Notes: generated by a model not told the origin, from the letters alone. A DNA stretch of 59,774 bases from Crocosphaera sp. UHCC 0190 (GCF_034932065.1 NZ_JAYGHP010000020.1:1-59774), one strand, 5' to 3'; positions 45,846-52,929 are shown, counted from the first letter of the stretch. Numbers and translations are program-made.

Positions 45846-46226
45846 TTACCAGTGCCAAACTTGTTCGTATTTTTCAAACAAATTAGGTAATTCCTGACGA
45901 GATAATTTTTCAATTCCCCCTAATAATTTGCTTTCAGGAATGCCTCTTTGTGTAATATCTTCAGCTAAGGCATAAACTTTAATCCCATTATCGAGTGCTT
46001 GCTGTAAATCTTGATCAACTTTTGCTGGATAGGTTTGTTGCCATTCTCCAAAAGAAAGCCCCTCTACTACTTGTCCCGTGACAGCATAATTAACAGCATT
46101 TCCTCTTAATAAAATATCCACATCACCGCCGATACTTTTTAAGACTTGGATAAACCAAATGACGGGATCATCTTGTTCTTCAATGGTACAACGATAAGCA
46201 GATTGGACAATTTGCAATGTTTTCAT
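45846..46226 (-). CDS. DsrE-family sulfur relay-like protein (third of three)
   Basis: A 126-aa DsrE/DsrF-fold protein: MKTLQIVQSAYRCTIEEQDD start, VDILLRGNAVNYAVTGQ, and KVYALAEDITQRGIPESKLL followed by a Trp-rich end (YEQVWHW). One Cys remains near residue 13, not at the usual active position. It is the last of three adjacent DsrE-type genes on one strand, only 9 bp after the second. TusBCD-like complexes use one active and two structural DsrE subunits; this could be a structural one. Confidence 0.7.
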   Translation of the reverse strand: MKTLQIVQSAYRCTIEEQDDPVIWFIQVLKSIGGDVDILLRGNAVNYAVTGQVVEGLSFGEWQQTYPAKVDQDLQQALDNGIKVYALAEDITQRGIPESKLLGGIEKLSRQELPNLFEKYEQVWHW

Positions 46227-46235
46227 TTTTCTCCC

Positions 46236-46646
46236 TTATTTTGTTCCAATTACTAAAGTTCCATTGGCTTCTTTTGACCATTTCCAGAAATCTTTGGGCG
46301 CACCTCTAAGACAGCCTTCAACCGCATCATTTACCCCTCTTTCATCCACACAAAGACCACAGTTAACCCATTCTAATTGACAGCCTTTGGCTTTAGCTTT
46401 AGCAAAAAGTGCTGCGATCCAATCTTTGGTCAAAGGGTGATTTTCTTCTTCAAAAGTGCGACCATGAACACTATTTGCATGGGGTTTTTGATGGGCAAAT
46501 GCTAAGGAAACTCCCCCTTCATAGGCAAACACTTTAACATCATTCCCTTGGTCTAATGCTGCCTCAATAATACGAAATGCAGTGGTTGTTCTTGCTTGTT
46601 CAAAGGGGCCATCCATTAATAAAAAACTTAAGGTTGCTTTATTCAT
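46236..46646 (-). CDS. DsrE-family protein with the cysteine motif (second of three)
   Basis: A 136-aa DsrE-fold protein. The N-terminus LSFLLMDGPFEQARTTTAFR starts the fold, followed by KVFAYEGGVSLAFAHQ, and the Cys motif WVNCGLCVDERGVNDAVEGC is at ~residues 93-113. Its CxxCxxERG block is typical of sulfur-accepting DsrE/TusD-type subunits, so this is the likely active member of the cluster. It lies 19 bp after the first gene and 9 bp before the third, clearly one operon. Confidence 0.78.
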   Translation of the reverse strand: MNKATLSFLLMDGPFEQARTTTAFRIIEAALDQGNDVKVFAYEGGVSLAFAHQKPHANSVHGRTFEEENHPLTKDWIAALFAKAKAKGCQLEWVNCGLCVDERGVNDAVEGCLRGAPKDFWKWSKEANGTLVIGTK

Positions 46647-46665
46647 TTTTTCTGTCTCCTAATAA

Positions 46666-46986
46666 TTATAACCACATCATTTTTTGACCTTGACTCATAG
46701 CATTAACGATAGATGTAACGCTAGAAACTTCAATGTTAGATGCCAATTCTGATGAATCGATTCCTCTTTCATCTAGAGAAAATTTATCAGCTAACAGTGT
46801 TACTTTATTAAGATTTGTTAAACCCTGAGCAGCAACAAAAGAACGGGCAGCTAATACACCGTTTTCTATGAGAAGCAAGGTAACTTCATTACCAGATGCA
46901 GCCAAATCAGCGGCCAGTTGATAATTATTATTGACCTCGGTCGACTCGAAAGGACTTTGTGATTCAATTAAGAAATATTTAGCCAT
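46666..46986 (-). CDS. DsrE-family protein lacking the cysteine (first of three)
   Basis: A 106-aa DsrE-fold protein: MAKYFLIESQSPFESTEVNN, AADLAASGNEVTLLLIENGV and LLADKFSLDERGIDSSELAS. The DERG motif aligns with the second gene's CVDERG, but the Cys residues are replaced, so it is probably a structural partner. First gene of the three-gene group, with a clear ribosome site. Together the three mimic the TusBCD/DsrEFH heterohexamer in gene number and order. Confidence 0.72.
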   Translation of the reverse strand: MAKYFLIESQSPFESTEVNNNYQLAADLAASGNEVTLLLIENGVLAARSFVAAQGLTNLNKVTLLADKFSLDERGIDSSELASNIEVSSVTSIVNAMSQGQKMMWL

Positions 46987-47085
46987 TGACTCCTACTTAA
47001 CGACTATCGTCTTTGACTATAGTTGAGAATAGCGTTAAGATCAGGGAAATTAAAGCTTTCTTTATAAGTAATCAATAATTTAACT

Positions 47086-47131
47086 GGGTGCGTTACTTTA
47101 TCATTAACTCACCCTACAAGAAAGCGCGATC
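47086..47131. repeat. GTGCGTTA hairpin repeat with HIP1 tail
   Basis: GGGTGCGTTA pairs with TTAACTCACCC (one mismatch), followed by CCCTACAAGAAAGCGCGATCGC. Related copies lie at 49640-49690 and 51483-51535. The end of this copy forms the 5' end of the damaged DUF6888 frame that follows. Confidence 0.6.
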
Positions 47132-47275
47132 GCTATCTATTATTATTTAACTTATCGTGTGTTTCAAGCCATTCATCTTATTTGTATTGATCAAAGAACA
47201 AAAAATTTGTTCATTTTAGGAGGAGATCAAGAAGATATTGAAATAGAAGTTACACCCATTGGGGAGGTTATTTAA
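47108..47275 (+). pseudogene. DUF6888-like protein, 5' end replaced by a repeat
   Basis: An open frame ends with YYYLTYRVFQAIHLICIDQR, TKNLFILGGDQEDIEIEVTP and IGEVI*. The upstream codons (LTLQESAIA) come from the repeat at 47086, so the native N-terminus is lost. The only canonical start is GTG 47159, inside the conserved part. It overlaps the DUF6887 ATG by one base (TAATG), the usual coupling of this cyanobacterial gene pair. The family assignment is by recall of the pair's pattern. Probably truncated and inactive. Confidence 0.55.
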
Positions 47276-47490
47276 TGAGTGAAATTAATTATGCTACGAT
47301 GTCTGATGAAGCGTTAAGAGAATATTTTCTCAAGCATCGGGATGATGAGTCAGCGTTTCAAGCTTATTTAGAAAGACGCAGAAGTAAACCTAGACAGGTA
47401 ATTACAAAAGTAGGTGATCCTGATTTTGATCTTAAGATAGAAAGGGCAATTGAGCAAAAATTACAAGCTCGTAAAAATTCTAATTCATAA
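47275..47490 (+). CDS. DUF6887-like small protein (pair 1)
   Basis: A 71-aa acidic/basic protein: MSEINYATMSDEALREYFLK, HRDDESAFQAYLERRRSKPR, then GDPDFDLKIERAIEQKLQAR. The 'T-MSDEALREYFLKHRDDE-AFQAYL' block is the family signature. It is coupled to the damaged DUF6888 frame upstream by TAATG. These pairs look like toxin-antitoxin or adaptor modules in cyanobacteria, but no activity is established. Confidence 0.7.
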   Translation: MSEINYATMSDEALREYFLKHRDDESAFQAYLERRRSKPRQVITKVGDPDFDLKIERAIEQKLQARKNSNS

Positions 47491-47491
47491 A

Positions 47492-47594
47492 CGCTCTTGT
47501 CGGTTGGGTTAAAGGTCGTGCAACCCAACAAATAGATGTAAAAGACCAGAAGGGTTATGTTGGGTTTCGTCCCTCAACCCAACCGACAAGAGCG
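47492..47594. repeat. ~103-bp inverted-repeat element, copy 1
   Basis: The ends CGCTCTTGTCGGTTGGGTT and its exact complement bound the element. Two internal AACCCAAC blocks create a second inverted pair. Copy 2 at 48295-48389 differs by only two bases across the ~88-bp core. A fragment is at 18653. No frame inside; a MITE-like or REP-like dispersed element is likely. Confidence 0.8.
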
Positions 47595-47624
47595 GCGATC
47601 GCAGTACACTCGTCAGGGATCGCA

Positions 47625-48020
47625 CTACATCCAGTTTTCTACTTTTAAATCAGGAATTCTTTCAAACTCACGAATATTATTAGTAATTAATATGTAATTT
47701 TCAGTTTGACAATGTGCTGCAATCAACATATCCATATTACCAATAGGAGTACCTTTTGCTTCTAAATAATTACGAATTTTGCTGTAGTATTGTACGGCTG
47801 TTTCTTCCCATGGTAAAACTTGCAAGCGTGAGATAAAATCATCTAAAATCTCTTGATTCTTATTTTTAGCATTAGATTTTTCTACACCATATTGTAATTC
47901 AGCTACAGTCATTACAGAAATATACAAATCTTCAGAAGAAATAGTTTGAAAACGAGTCAATACTGTGGATGGACGCTTTTTAATAATATAAATACAAATA
48001 TTAGTATCTAACATATACAT
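47625..48020 (-). CDS. vapC: VapC-type PIN-domain toxin
   Basis: A 131-aa PIN ribonuclease. The acid residues are placed as expected: MYMLDTNICIYIIKKRP (D5), SVMTVAELQYGVEKS (Glu near 42), GNMDMLIAAHCQTENYILIT (Asp near 98) and TNNIREFERIPDL (Asn/Asp region). VapC toxins cut initiator tRNA or rRNA. It follows the VapB-type antitoxin with a 0-bp gap, a standard operon. Confidence 0.9.
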   Translation of the reverse strand: MYMLDTNICIYIIKKRPSTVLTRFQTISSEDLYISVMTVAELQYGVEKSNAKNKNQEILDDFISRLQVLPWEETAVQYYSKIRNYLEAKGTPIGNMDMLIAAHCQTENYILITNNIREFERIPDLKVENWM

Positions 48021-48257
48021 TTAGAATAATTCCTCTCTATTTTGAGGAGGTAAATCAATTCTTTCTTCCATAAAATCTTCTGAGGGTAAAGGGGTTTTGT
48101 CAAAAAAGTCTTGCCAAGAACTAGACTTAGGATAAAGGATGACTCTGTTTCCTTCTCTTTGAATATAGACTTCTTTGCCTTCAAAGCGGAATTCTTGAGG
48201 AAGTCTTACAGCTTGACTACGACCATTCATAAAGAGTTTAGCAGTTTTTCGTTTCAT
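48021..48257 (-). CDS. vapB: VapB-type (AbrB/MazE fold) antitoxin
   Basis: A 78-aa antitoxin. The swapped-hairpin AbrB domain is at the N-terminus: [40 protein letters not shown]. The C-terminal acidic segment ([20 protein letters not shown]) would fill the toxin's active site. It directly precedes vapC. Autoregulation of the pair is expected. Confidence 0.88.
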   Translation of the reverse strand: MKRKTAKLFMNGRSQAVRLPQEFRFEGKEVYIQREGNRVILYPKSSSWQDFFDKTPLPSEDFMEERIDLPPQNREELF

Positions 48258-48294
48258 TGTAATTATTATGATCTATATTCTCAGTATATATCAC

Positions 48295-48389
48295 TTTGTC
48301 GGTTGGGTTAAAGGTCGTGCAACCCAACCAATAGATGTAAAAGACAAGAAGGGTTATGTTGGGTTTCGTCCCTCAACCCAACCTACAAG
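48295..48389. repeat. ~100-bp inverted-repeat element, copy 2
   Basis: Same element as 47492-47594. It starts CTTTGTCGGTTGGGTTAAAG and ends CCCAACCTACAAG. It lies upstream of vapB, between that operon and the ParE-type operon. The two copies flank the vapBC operon. Confidence 0.8.
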
Positions 48390-48428
48390 ATCAGCGTTGC
48401 CGAAGGCACTGCGAAGCAGACCGCATTA

Positions 48429-48725
48429 TCATAATTCTAAACTTTCTCTTGATGAGTGCCAAAATCTAGCTATGCTAATCTGTTTTTTAGATTGTTCAAC
48501 TCGGTAAATAATGCGATAAGGTTTAAGAATTAATTGACGTAGGTTAGGATCATTAAATTCAGGTACTATTTGACCTCTTAATGGAAATTGGCTTAATTCT
48601 TTAGCTTTACTGAGTAATTGCTTACCTATTTTTTTTGCTGCTTCAGGATTATTGATAGCAATATACCTAACAATTTTTTCTAAATCATTAACTGCTTTGG
48701 GGGAAAAAATTACTTGGTAGTCCAT
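48429..48725 (-). CDS. RelE/ParE family toxin
   Basis: A 98-aa toxin: YQVIFSPKAVNDLEKIVRYI, AKKIGKQLLSKAKELSQFPL, QLILKPYRIIYRVEQSKKQI and ARFWHSSRESLEL. The R-I-I-Y-R-V and the C-terminal W-H-x-x-R are the usual ParE/RelE core. It overlaps its antitoxin by 16 bp. Such toxins poison gyrase or cleave mRNA. Confidence 0.87.
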   Translation of the reverse strand: MDYQVIFSPKAVNDLEKIVRYIAINNPEAAKKIGKQLLSKAKELSQFPLRGQIVPEFNDPNLRQLILKPYRIIYRVEQSKKQISIARFWHSSRESLEL

Positions 48726-48895
48726 GAATCTATCATTTTTTCAACGTCTTCTAGGGGAATACCTTTTCCTTGGTCAATTTGATCAAGTCCTTCTTGAACT
48801 GATGCGATAAATTCGATTTCTTGAGCAATTTCTCGTAAGGATACATCTGAGGGTAAGCGTTTTACCAGTTCAATGACAGCTTCTTTGTTACTCAT
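48710..48895 (-). CDS. Antitoxin for the RelE/ParE-type toxin
   Basis: A 61-aa protein: MSNKEAVIELVKRLPSDVSL, REIAQEIEFIASVQEGLDQI and DQGKGIPLEDVEKMIDSW. This is the common cyanobacterial antitoxin partner of RelE/ParE toxins, with a helical DNA-binding-like first half. A 16-bp overlap with the toxin gene couples them. Confidence 0.82.
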   Translation of the reverse strand: MSNKEAVIELVKRLPSDVSLREIAQEIEFIASVQEGLDQIDQGKGIPLEDVEKMIDSWTTK

Positions 48896-48901
48896 CGTTT
48901 A

Positions 48902-49054
48902 TTACACATTAGGTAACAGTATATTATTGATTGTAGCATTAGCTTCAGAAAAAGGGGAATTAAGACGTACAATGTTAATTGAGTCTTCCCTTTCATCTTG
49001 GGATAAAGTATCAATTAGGTCTAATATTTGATTGAACGTGGCTTGTTGAGTCAT
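48902..49054 (-). pseudogene. Antitoxin remnant (50 codons)
   Basis: The frame starts MTQQATFNQILDLIDTLSQD, ERED-SINIVRLN, as do many small cyanobacterial antitoxins (TFNQILDAIESLP...LIDIVRxR). It then switches to unrelated SPFSEANATINNILLPNV and stops, so the C-terminal toxin-binding half is gone. It lies just upstream of the RelE/ParE antitoxin on the same strand. Confidence 0.45.
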
Positions 49055-49198
49055 TTTGGTTAAATTAGTAAGAGAATAGCTTTATTTTATCGTACTTCAT
49101 CTCATCTCCTAAAATACCCTAAATGGTTGGCAAATTACTAAAATTTAGGTATTATATCGAAAAATATGTAATTTTTACCCACCAGACAAGATCGGTGA

Positions 49199-49426
49199 TC
49201 AAGTATAATTAAGAATGTTATCATTGAGGATAAGTCAATTTCTTTAACCGTAGCACAAGCAATTAAATCGGTTGAACTTTGTCAAAGTTTCTCTGATCTT
49301 CATCAAGATATTGTTTTATTTCGTTTTGATGATGTTAAAGGGGAGATTTGTATTTTGGCAGGACAAGATATCGAAGTTATTATTTATCCTAATGGAAGTT
49401 GGGAGTTTTTACCAAATGAAACCTAA
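49199..49426 (+). pseudogene. DUF6888-like frame without a usable start codon
   Basis: The frame reads IEDKSISLTVAQAIKSVELC, QSFSDLHQDIVLFRFDDVKG, EICILAGQDIEVIIYPNGSW, EFLPNET*. It is a well-kept DUF6888-type sequence, but from the upstream TGA to a TTG near the C-terminus there is no ATG, GTG or TTG in frame. Either an ATT/ATC start near 49220 is used or the gene has lost its start. It overlaps the next ATG by 11 bp. Confidence 0.5.
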
Positions 49427-49631
49427 TTTTGACACAATGAATAAAGCACAATTGAGAGCATATGTGTTACAAAATAAAGAAGATAAGGAAGCTTTACGCG
49501 CTTTAATGAGTCGTCGTGATCCTAATTCAATTAAGTATAATTTCCCTAATACAGAAGAAGGAAGGGAACAAATAAAATCAGTAATTAAGCAGAAAATTGA
49601 GGGTAATCTAGAAAATTTTAGTAATCAATAA
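49416..49631 (+). CDS. DUF6887-like small protein (pair 2)
   Basis: A 71-aa protein: MKPNFDTMNKAQLRAYVLQN, KEDKEALRALMSRRDPNSIK, then NTEEGREQIKSVIKQKIEGN. The 'TMxxxxLRxYxLxxxxDxEAxxxxxxR' pattern matches the 47275 protein. I start at ATG 49416, which sits inside the end of the DUF6888-like frame; the longer upstream frame is not convincing. The two pairs in 2.3 kb are diverged, so they are independent copies rather than a recent duplication. Confidence 0.68.
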   Translation: MKPNFDTMNKAQLRAYVLQNKEDKEALRALMSRRDPNSIKYNFPNTEEGREQIKSVIKQKIEGNLENFSNQ

Positions 49632-49639
49632 GTTAGTTA

Positions 49640-49690
49640 GGTGCCGTACTTTCAGTTAACGCACCCTACAAGATCAGCGATCGCACTAAA
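49640..49690. repeat. GTGCGTTA-type hairpin repeat
   Basis: GGTGC-...-GCACC with TTAAC inside, followed by CCTACAAGATCAGCGATCGC. It is related to the repeats at 47086 and 51483. Confidence 0.5.
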
Positions 49691-49708
49691 TATTGATTGA
49701 AAATTAAT

Positions 49709-49727
49709 CCAGTAAGATATATACTGG
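49709..49727. promoter_or_regulatory. Operator-like inverted repeat before the DUF5131 gene
   Basis: CCAGTA-AGATATA-TACTGG is a perfect 6-bp-arm inverted repeat with a 7-nt AT spacer that overlaps a -10-like TATATA. It ends 4 bp before the ATG 49732. No ribosome site fits, so the mRNA may be leaderless or the operator may cover the start. Confidence 0.45.
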
Positions 49728-49731
49728 TTCT

Positions 49732-50520
49732 ATGTCAAGTAGCAACACTGGTATCGAATGGACTGATAAAACCTGGAATCCCTCAACTGGATGCAGTAAG
49801 GTGAGTCCTGGTTGTCTTTACTGTTACGCTGAAGCATTAACTGAGCGTTTTCCTAACAGTTTTTCAGAAGGCTTTAAATTAACGCTTCACCCAGAAAGAC
49901 TTGAACAACCGAAGCATTGGCGTACTCCTAGTCGAATTTTTGTTAACTCTATGAGTGATCTTTTTCATGAAGAAGTACCTCTAAGTTATCTTCAAGATGT
50001 TTTTGCGGTAATGAAAGAAACTCCTTGGCATATTTATCAAATTTTGACTAAGCGTGATCAGCGTCTTTTAGAATTAGCTCCTAAGTTAGATTGGTCTGAT
50101 AATATTTGGATGGGTGTATCTGTAGAGAGTCAAAAATATACAAATAGAATTGATGCTTTACGACAAGTACCAGCTAAAGTGCGTTTTCTGTCTTGCGAAC
50201 CCCTTTTAGGACCACTACAATTAAATTTAACGGATATTCACTGGGTTATTGTTGGGGGTGAATCTGGTTTTAAACATCGCCCAATGGAAGCAGAATGGGT
50301 TGAGTCTATTTTAGAGCAAACACAAGAAGCAGAGGTTGCTTTCTTTTTTAAACAATGGGGAGGAAGGTATTCTAAAGCTGGTGGAAGAATTTTTAATGAC
50401 AAAACTTGGGATCAAATGCCTATTACTTGGAATGAACATTTAATGCGGTGGAAACACAAATTTTCTAATCAGGGTAAATTCATGAAATTGAAAGAAAAGT
50501 TTTCACTTTCTACGCATTAA
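49732..50520 (+). CDS. DUF5131 (phage Gp37/Gp68-like) three-Cys-motif protein
   Basis: A 262-aa DUF5131 protein. The cysteine motif TGCSKVSPGCLYCYAEALTE has C21, C28 and C31 (C-x6-C-x2-C), resembling radical SAM or spore-photoproduct-lyase-like iron-sulfur sites. Other family blocks are IFVNSMSDLFHEEVP, WHIYQILTKRDQRL, MGVSVESQKYTNRI, FLSCEPLLGPL, WVIVGGESG and FFFKQWGG. It is adjacent to a TcmP gene (17-bp gap), the usual partner. The family is found in phages and mobile islands. The activity is unknown; nucleic-acid modification or repair is a reasonable hypothesis. Confidence 0.88.
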   Translation: MSSSNTGIEWTDKTWNPSTGCSKVSPGCLYCYAEALTERFPNSFSEGFKLTLHPERLEQPKHWRTPSRIFVNSMSDLFHEEVPLSYLQDVFAVMKETPWHIYQILTKRDQRLLELAPKLDWSDNIWMGVSVESQKYTNRIDALRQVPAKVRFLSCEPLLGPLQLNLTDIHWVIVGGESGFKHRPMEAEWVESILEQTQEAEVAFFFKQWGGRYSKAGGRIFNDKTWDQMPITWNEHLMRWKHKFSNQGKFMKLKEKFSLSTH

Positions 50521-50537
50521 TTAAAGGTGGATTCATT

Positions 50538-51416
50538 ATGAGTCGGTTTGGTAGTGACGGGGAAGATATTATCGGAAAATGGTCGGAAGATAAACTTGAT
50601 TTATTAGCAAAATATCTTCAGTCTTATTCTTGGATAATGAATAGAGAAAAAGAAAAATGGCTTAAAGGTTACTATTATATTGATGCGTTTGCTGGTTCTG
50701 TTAGACCAAGAGCAAAAGGTGAAGATGATGAACAAAGATATATTGAAGGTTCTCCTTTGCGTGCTTTACGAACAGAACCTAAGTTTGGTGGATATTGGTT
50801 TATTGACGTTTCATCCAAGCGGATAGAACGCATACAGAGACTTAAAGAAGACTTCCCAGATTGTAATATTGAAGTCTATCAAGGAAACTGTAATGAAATT
50901 TTAGGTGATCAATTAATACCTAAATTTAATTCTAGTTCAAAAAGAGCGTTTATTTTTTTAGATCCTTATGGATTATCAATTGATTGGGAAACAATAAAAA
51001 AGTTAGCTAATACAAAAAAATGTGACATTTTTGTTAATTTTTCTATAATGGGTGTAACAAGAATACTCCCTAAAGATAAAAAACCTAACCCAGAACACAT
51101 TGAACTTTTAAATAGAATAATGGGTAATACTGATTGGATTGAAGAAGTTTATAAACCACAGTCTTCTATTCAGTTAAACTTATTTTATGATCAAAATGAG
51201 GAAACATCTTCTCTAAAACGTGGACCAATTAACGCTGAATGGCTGGCTAATTTATATACTGAACAACTAAGAGCAATTTTTGAATATGTTAGTCAACCAG
51301 TTCTTATCAAAAATTCGACTAATTCTGTCCTCTATGCGTTATGTTTAGCTAGTCATAATAAAACAGCAGTTAAGATTACTAATCAAATATTTAAACGTTA
51401 CGAGAAATTAAAATAA
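50538..51416 (+). CDS. tcmP: Three-Cys-motif partner protein TcmP
   Basis: A 292-aa TcmP. It looks like a class I methyltransferase: motif-I-like GYYYIDAFAGSVRPRA (~res 38), an acidic strand WFIDVSSKRIERIQRL, GNCNEIL, and the IV-like FIFLDPYGLSIDWETIKKLA (~135). These align with D-x-F-x-G and D-P-Y-G of DNA/RNA methyltransferases. It has one upstream partner only, DUF5131, with which it probably works. The DPYG motif implies catalysis on a nucleic-acid base. The gene ends at 51416 and is followed by a hairpin-repeat spacer. Confidence 0.85.
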   Translation: MSRFGSDGEDIIGKWSEDKLDLLAKYLQSYSWIMNREKEKWLKGYYYIDAFAGSVRPRAKGEDDEQRYIEGSPLRALRTEPKFGGYWFIDVSSKRIERIQRLKEDFPDCNIEVYQGNCNEILGDQLIPKFNSSSKRAFIFLDPYGLSIDWETIKKLANTKKCDIFVNFSIMGVTRILPKDKKPNPEHIELLNRIMGNTDWIEEVYKPQSSIQLNLFYDQNEETSSLKRGPINAEWLANLYTEQLRAIFEYVSQPVLIKNSTNSVLYALCLASHNKTAVKITNQIFKRYEKLK

Positions 51417-51438
51417 TATGAATAAATCAGAAGATAAA

Positions 51439-51535
51439 AGGGTGAGTCCTAAAAACCCATCCTAAACATATCACTTAACTACGTGCGTTATATTATCATT
51501 AACGCACCCTACTACACTCGTCAGCGATCGCACTG
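51439..51535. repeat. Spacer with two dispersed hairpin repeats
   Basis: First is AGGGTGAGTCCTAAAAACCC (51439 on), also found at 54486 near nifJ. Second is the GTGCGTTA/TAACGCAC hairpin (51483-51507) with a HIP1 tail. They separate TcmP from the convergent methyltransferase end. Confidence 0.55.
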
Positions 51536-51558
51536 ATGATATGTAGATTATTTATCGT

Positions 51559-52830
51559 TTATATATTATCAACTTTTAAAGAAAAATCTAACTCAGCTTG
51601 GACAACCAAACTATTTTTATTTCCATTATTGACTTGATTATTTTGTTTTCTAACTGAGTCAGGAGTCCACAATCCTTGATTGATTCTTGACTGCAAATTT
51701 TTGTGATTAAATAGACAATTATAATTATCTCGAATTTTTTGCAAATATTCTTTTTCTTGATCAATTCTTTCAAAGCGATTTAGAATATCATCAATGGGCC
51801 CAATTTCAATCCCTAACCATTTCCTATGTTTCATTTCTGCAACTATATAAGTGGTTCCTGCACCACCAAAAGGATCAAAAATCGTATCTCCTTCATCAGA
51901 AGCCATCTCAATAATCCTATCAAGGAGTTTTATAGAAAGCTCATTTGCGCCTTGTCTGTTTTTATATTTGTGATGTCTTACAGGTGGAATATCATACCAA
52001 ACATCAGTTAAATTGATTCCTTGGGGATTTAATTTATGTTTATAACCACCATAATCTCGCAATTCTTGATAACAATTAGAACAAAGTTCTAAGGGGAGTC
52101 TATCTGCATGAAATGTTTTAGGTTTATCTCCCTTACAATAATAGAGTAGAGAATAATGAGAAGGATATAGTCTTCCTGCAATGGGAAAAGAATATTTTAT
52201 ATCAACTGTTATCCAGTGACGAAAAGTTAGATATTGATTAAGAAAGTATGATAAGTGAGTATTCCACTTAGGTAAATTCCAAACAAATAAACTCCCTCCT
52301 GGTTTAAGAATACGAATACAGTCTTTTAGCCAAGTTTCACACCAACTCAAATAATCTTTATCTATTAGTTGATCATTGATTTTTGAAGGATAAATTTTAC
52401 TCAAGTTGAACGGAGGATCGGCAAAGATTAAATCAACGCTATCTGATTGTGTGTGAAACATTAAATCTAGACAATCTCCTTGATAAAGATTACCATAATC
52501 CGTTGTTAATCTTAATTGAGGTTTGATGTCACGAATCTTTGTAACTTCTATCTGATCTTTAATTAGATTATAAATTTGAGCAGCATTATTTTGAATACCT
52601 ATAATAGTTTCTTGATCAATGATTCCCATGAATAACTTTAAGTAAAGGGGATTAATTTCTTTGATTTTACAAATTTTTTCTAGATTATGTCCTGATGGCA
52701 CGATATTATTTTCGTCATAATATTTGAGTTCATTAACAGAAATTCCTGTTTGAGATGATAATTTTTTAATTTCTTTTATCTCCTTGGGATTAATCCCAAG
52801 TGCTGTAAAAAATAGATGGGATAAAGTCAT
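51559..52830 (-). CDS. Type II DNA methyltransferase (beta class) of a BamHI-like system
   Basis: A 423-aa methyltransferase. Motif IV is DLIFADPPFNLSKIY (DPPF at 138-141). The SAM motif I is IFDPFGGAGTTYIVAEMKHR (FDPFGGAGTT at 318-327). This circular order (IV first, I last) marks the beta class, as for many N6-adenine and N4-cytosine enzymes. The middle (~210-290) holds the target-recognition region, with four Cys-like residues (CSNCYQELR). An N-terminal extension (1-100) looks helix-turn-helix-like (LGINPKEIKEIKKLSSQTGI). It diverges from the C/R genes across a palindrome. I infer it protects the site cut by the BamHI-like nuclease; which base is methylated is not visible. Confidence 0.88.
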   Translation of the reverse strand: MTLSHLFFTALGINPKEIKEIKKLSSQTGISVNELKYYDENNIVPSGHNLEKICKIKEINPLYLKLFMGIIDQETIIGIQNNAAQIYNLIKDQIEVTKIRDIKPQLRLTTDYGNLYQGDCLDLMFHTQSDSVDLIFADPPFNLSKIYPSKINDQLIDKDYLSWCETWLKDCIRILKPGGSLFVWNLPKWNTHLSYFLNQYLTFRHWITVDIKYSFPIAGRLYPSHYSLLYYCKGDKPKTFHADRLPLELCSNCYQELRDYGGYKHKLNPQGINLTDVWYDIPPVRHHKYKNRQGANELSIKLLDRIIEMASDEGDTIFDPFGGAGTTYIVAEMKHRKWLGIEIGPIDDILNRFERIDQEKEYLQKIRDNYNCLFNHKNLQSRINQGLWTPDSVRKQNNQVNNGNKNSLVVQAELDFSLKVDNI

Positions 52831-52862
52831 AAATTATTTTTCCTCATAATCGATATCTTTAT

Positions 52863-52880
52863 TGTAGCCTATAGGCTACA
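52863..52880. promoter_or_regulatory. 18-bp perfect palindrome, putative controller (C-box) operator
   Basis: TGTAGCCTATAGGCTACA is a perfect palindrome exactly between the divergent methyltransferase gene (33 bp away) and the C gene (50 bp away). Controller proteins of type II systems bind paired palindromes in this position. A second copy is not obvious, so it may act as a single site. Binding is untested. Confidence 0.65.
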
Positions 52881-52929
52881 GCTTTTTACTGTTAACTTAG
52901 GATAATCTCTAACAGGAGGATATTAAGTA

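Noticed and set aside
48268-48507. 79-codon plus-strand frame across the repeat upstream of vapB
   Set aside because: It is made of the repeat element and antisense of the ParE-type toxin; no protein family signal.
49272-49415. N-terminal extension of the DUF6887-like protein
   Set aside because: It is out of frame with the conserved DUF6888 sequence occupying the same DNA; the real start is ATG 49416.
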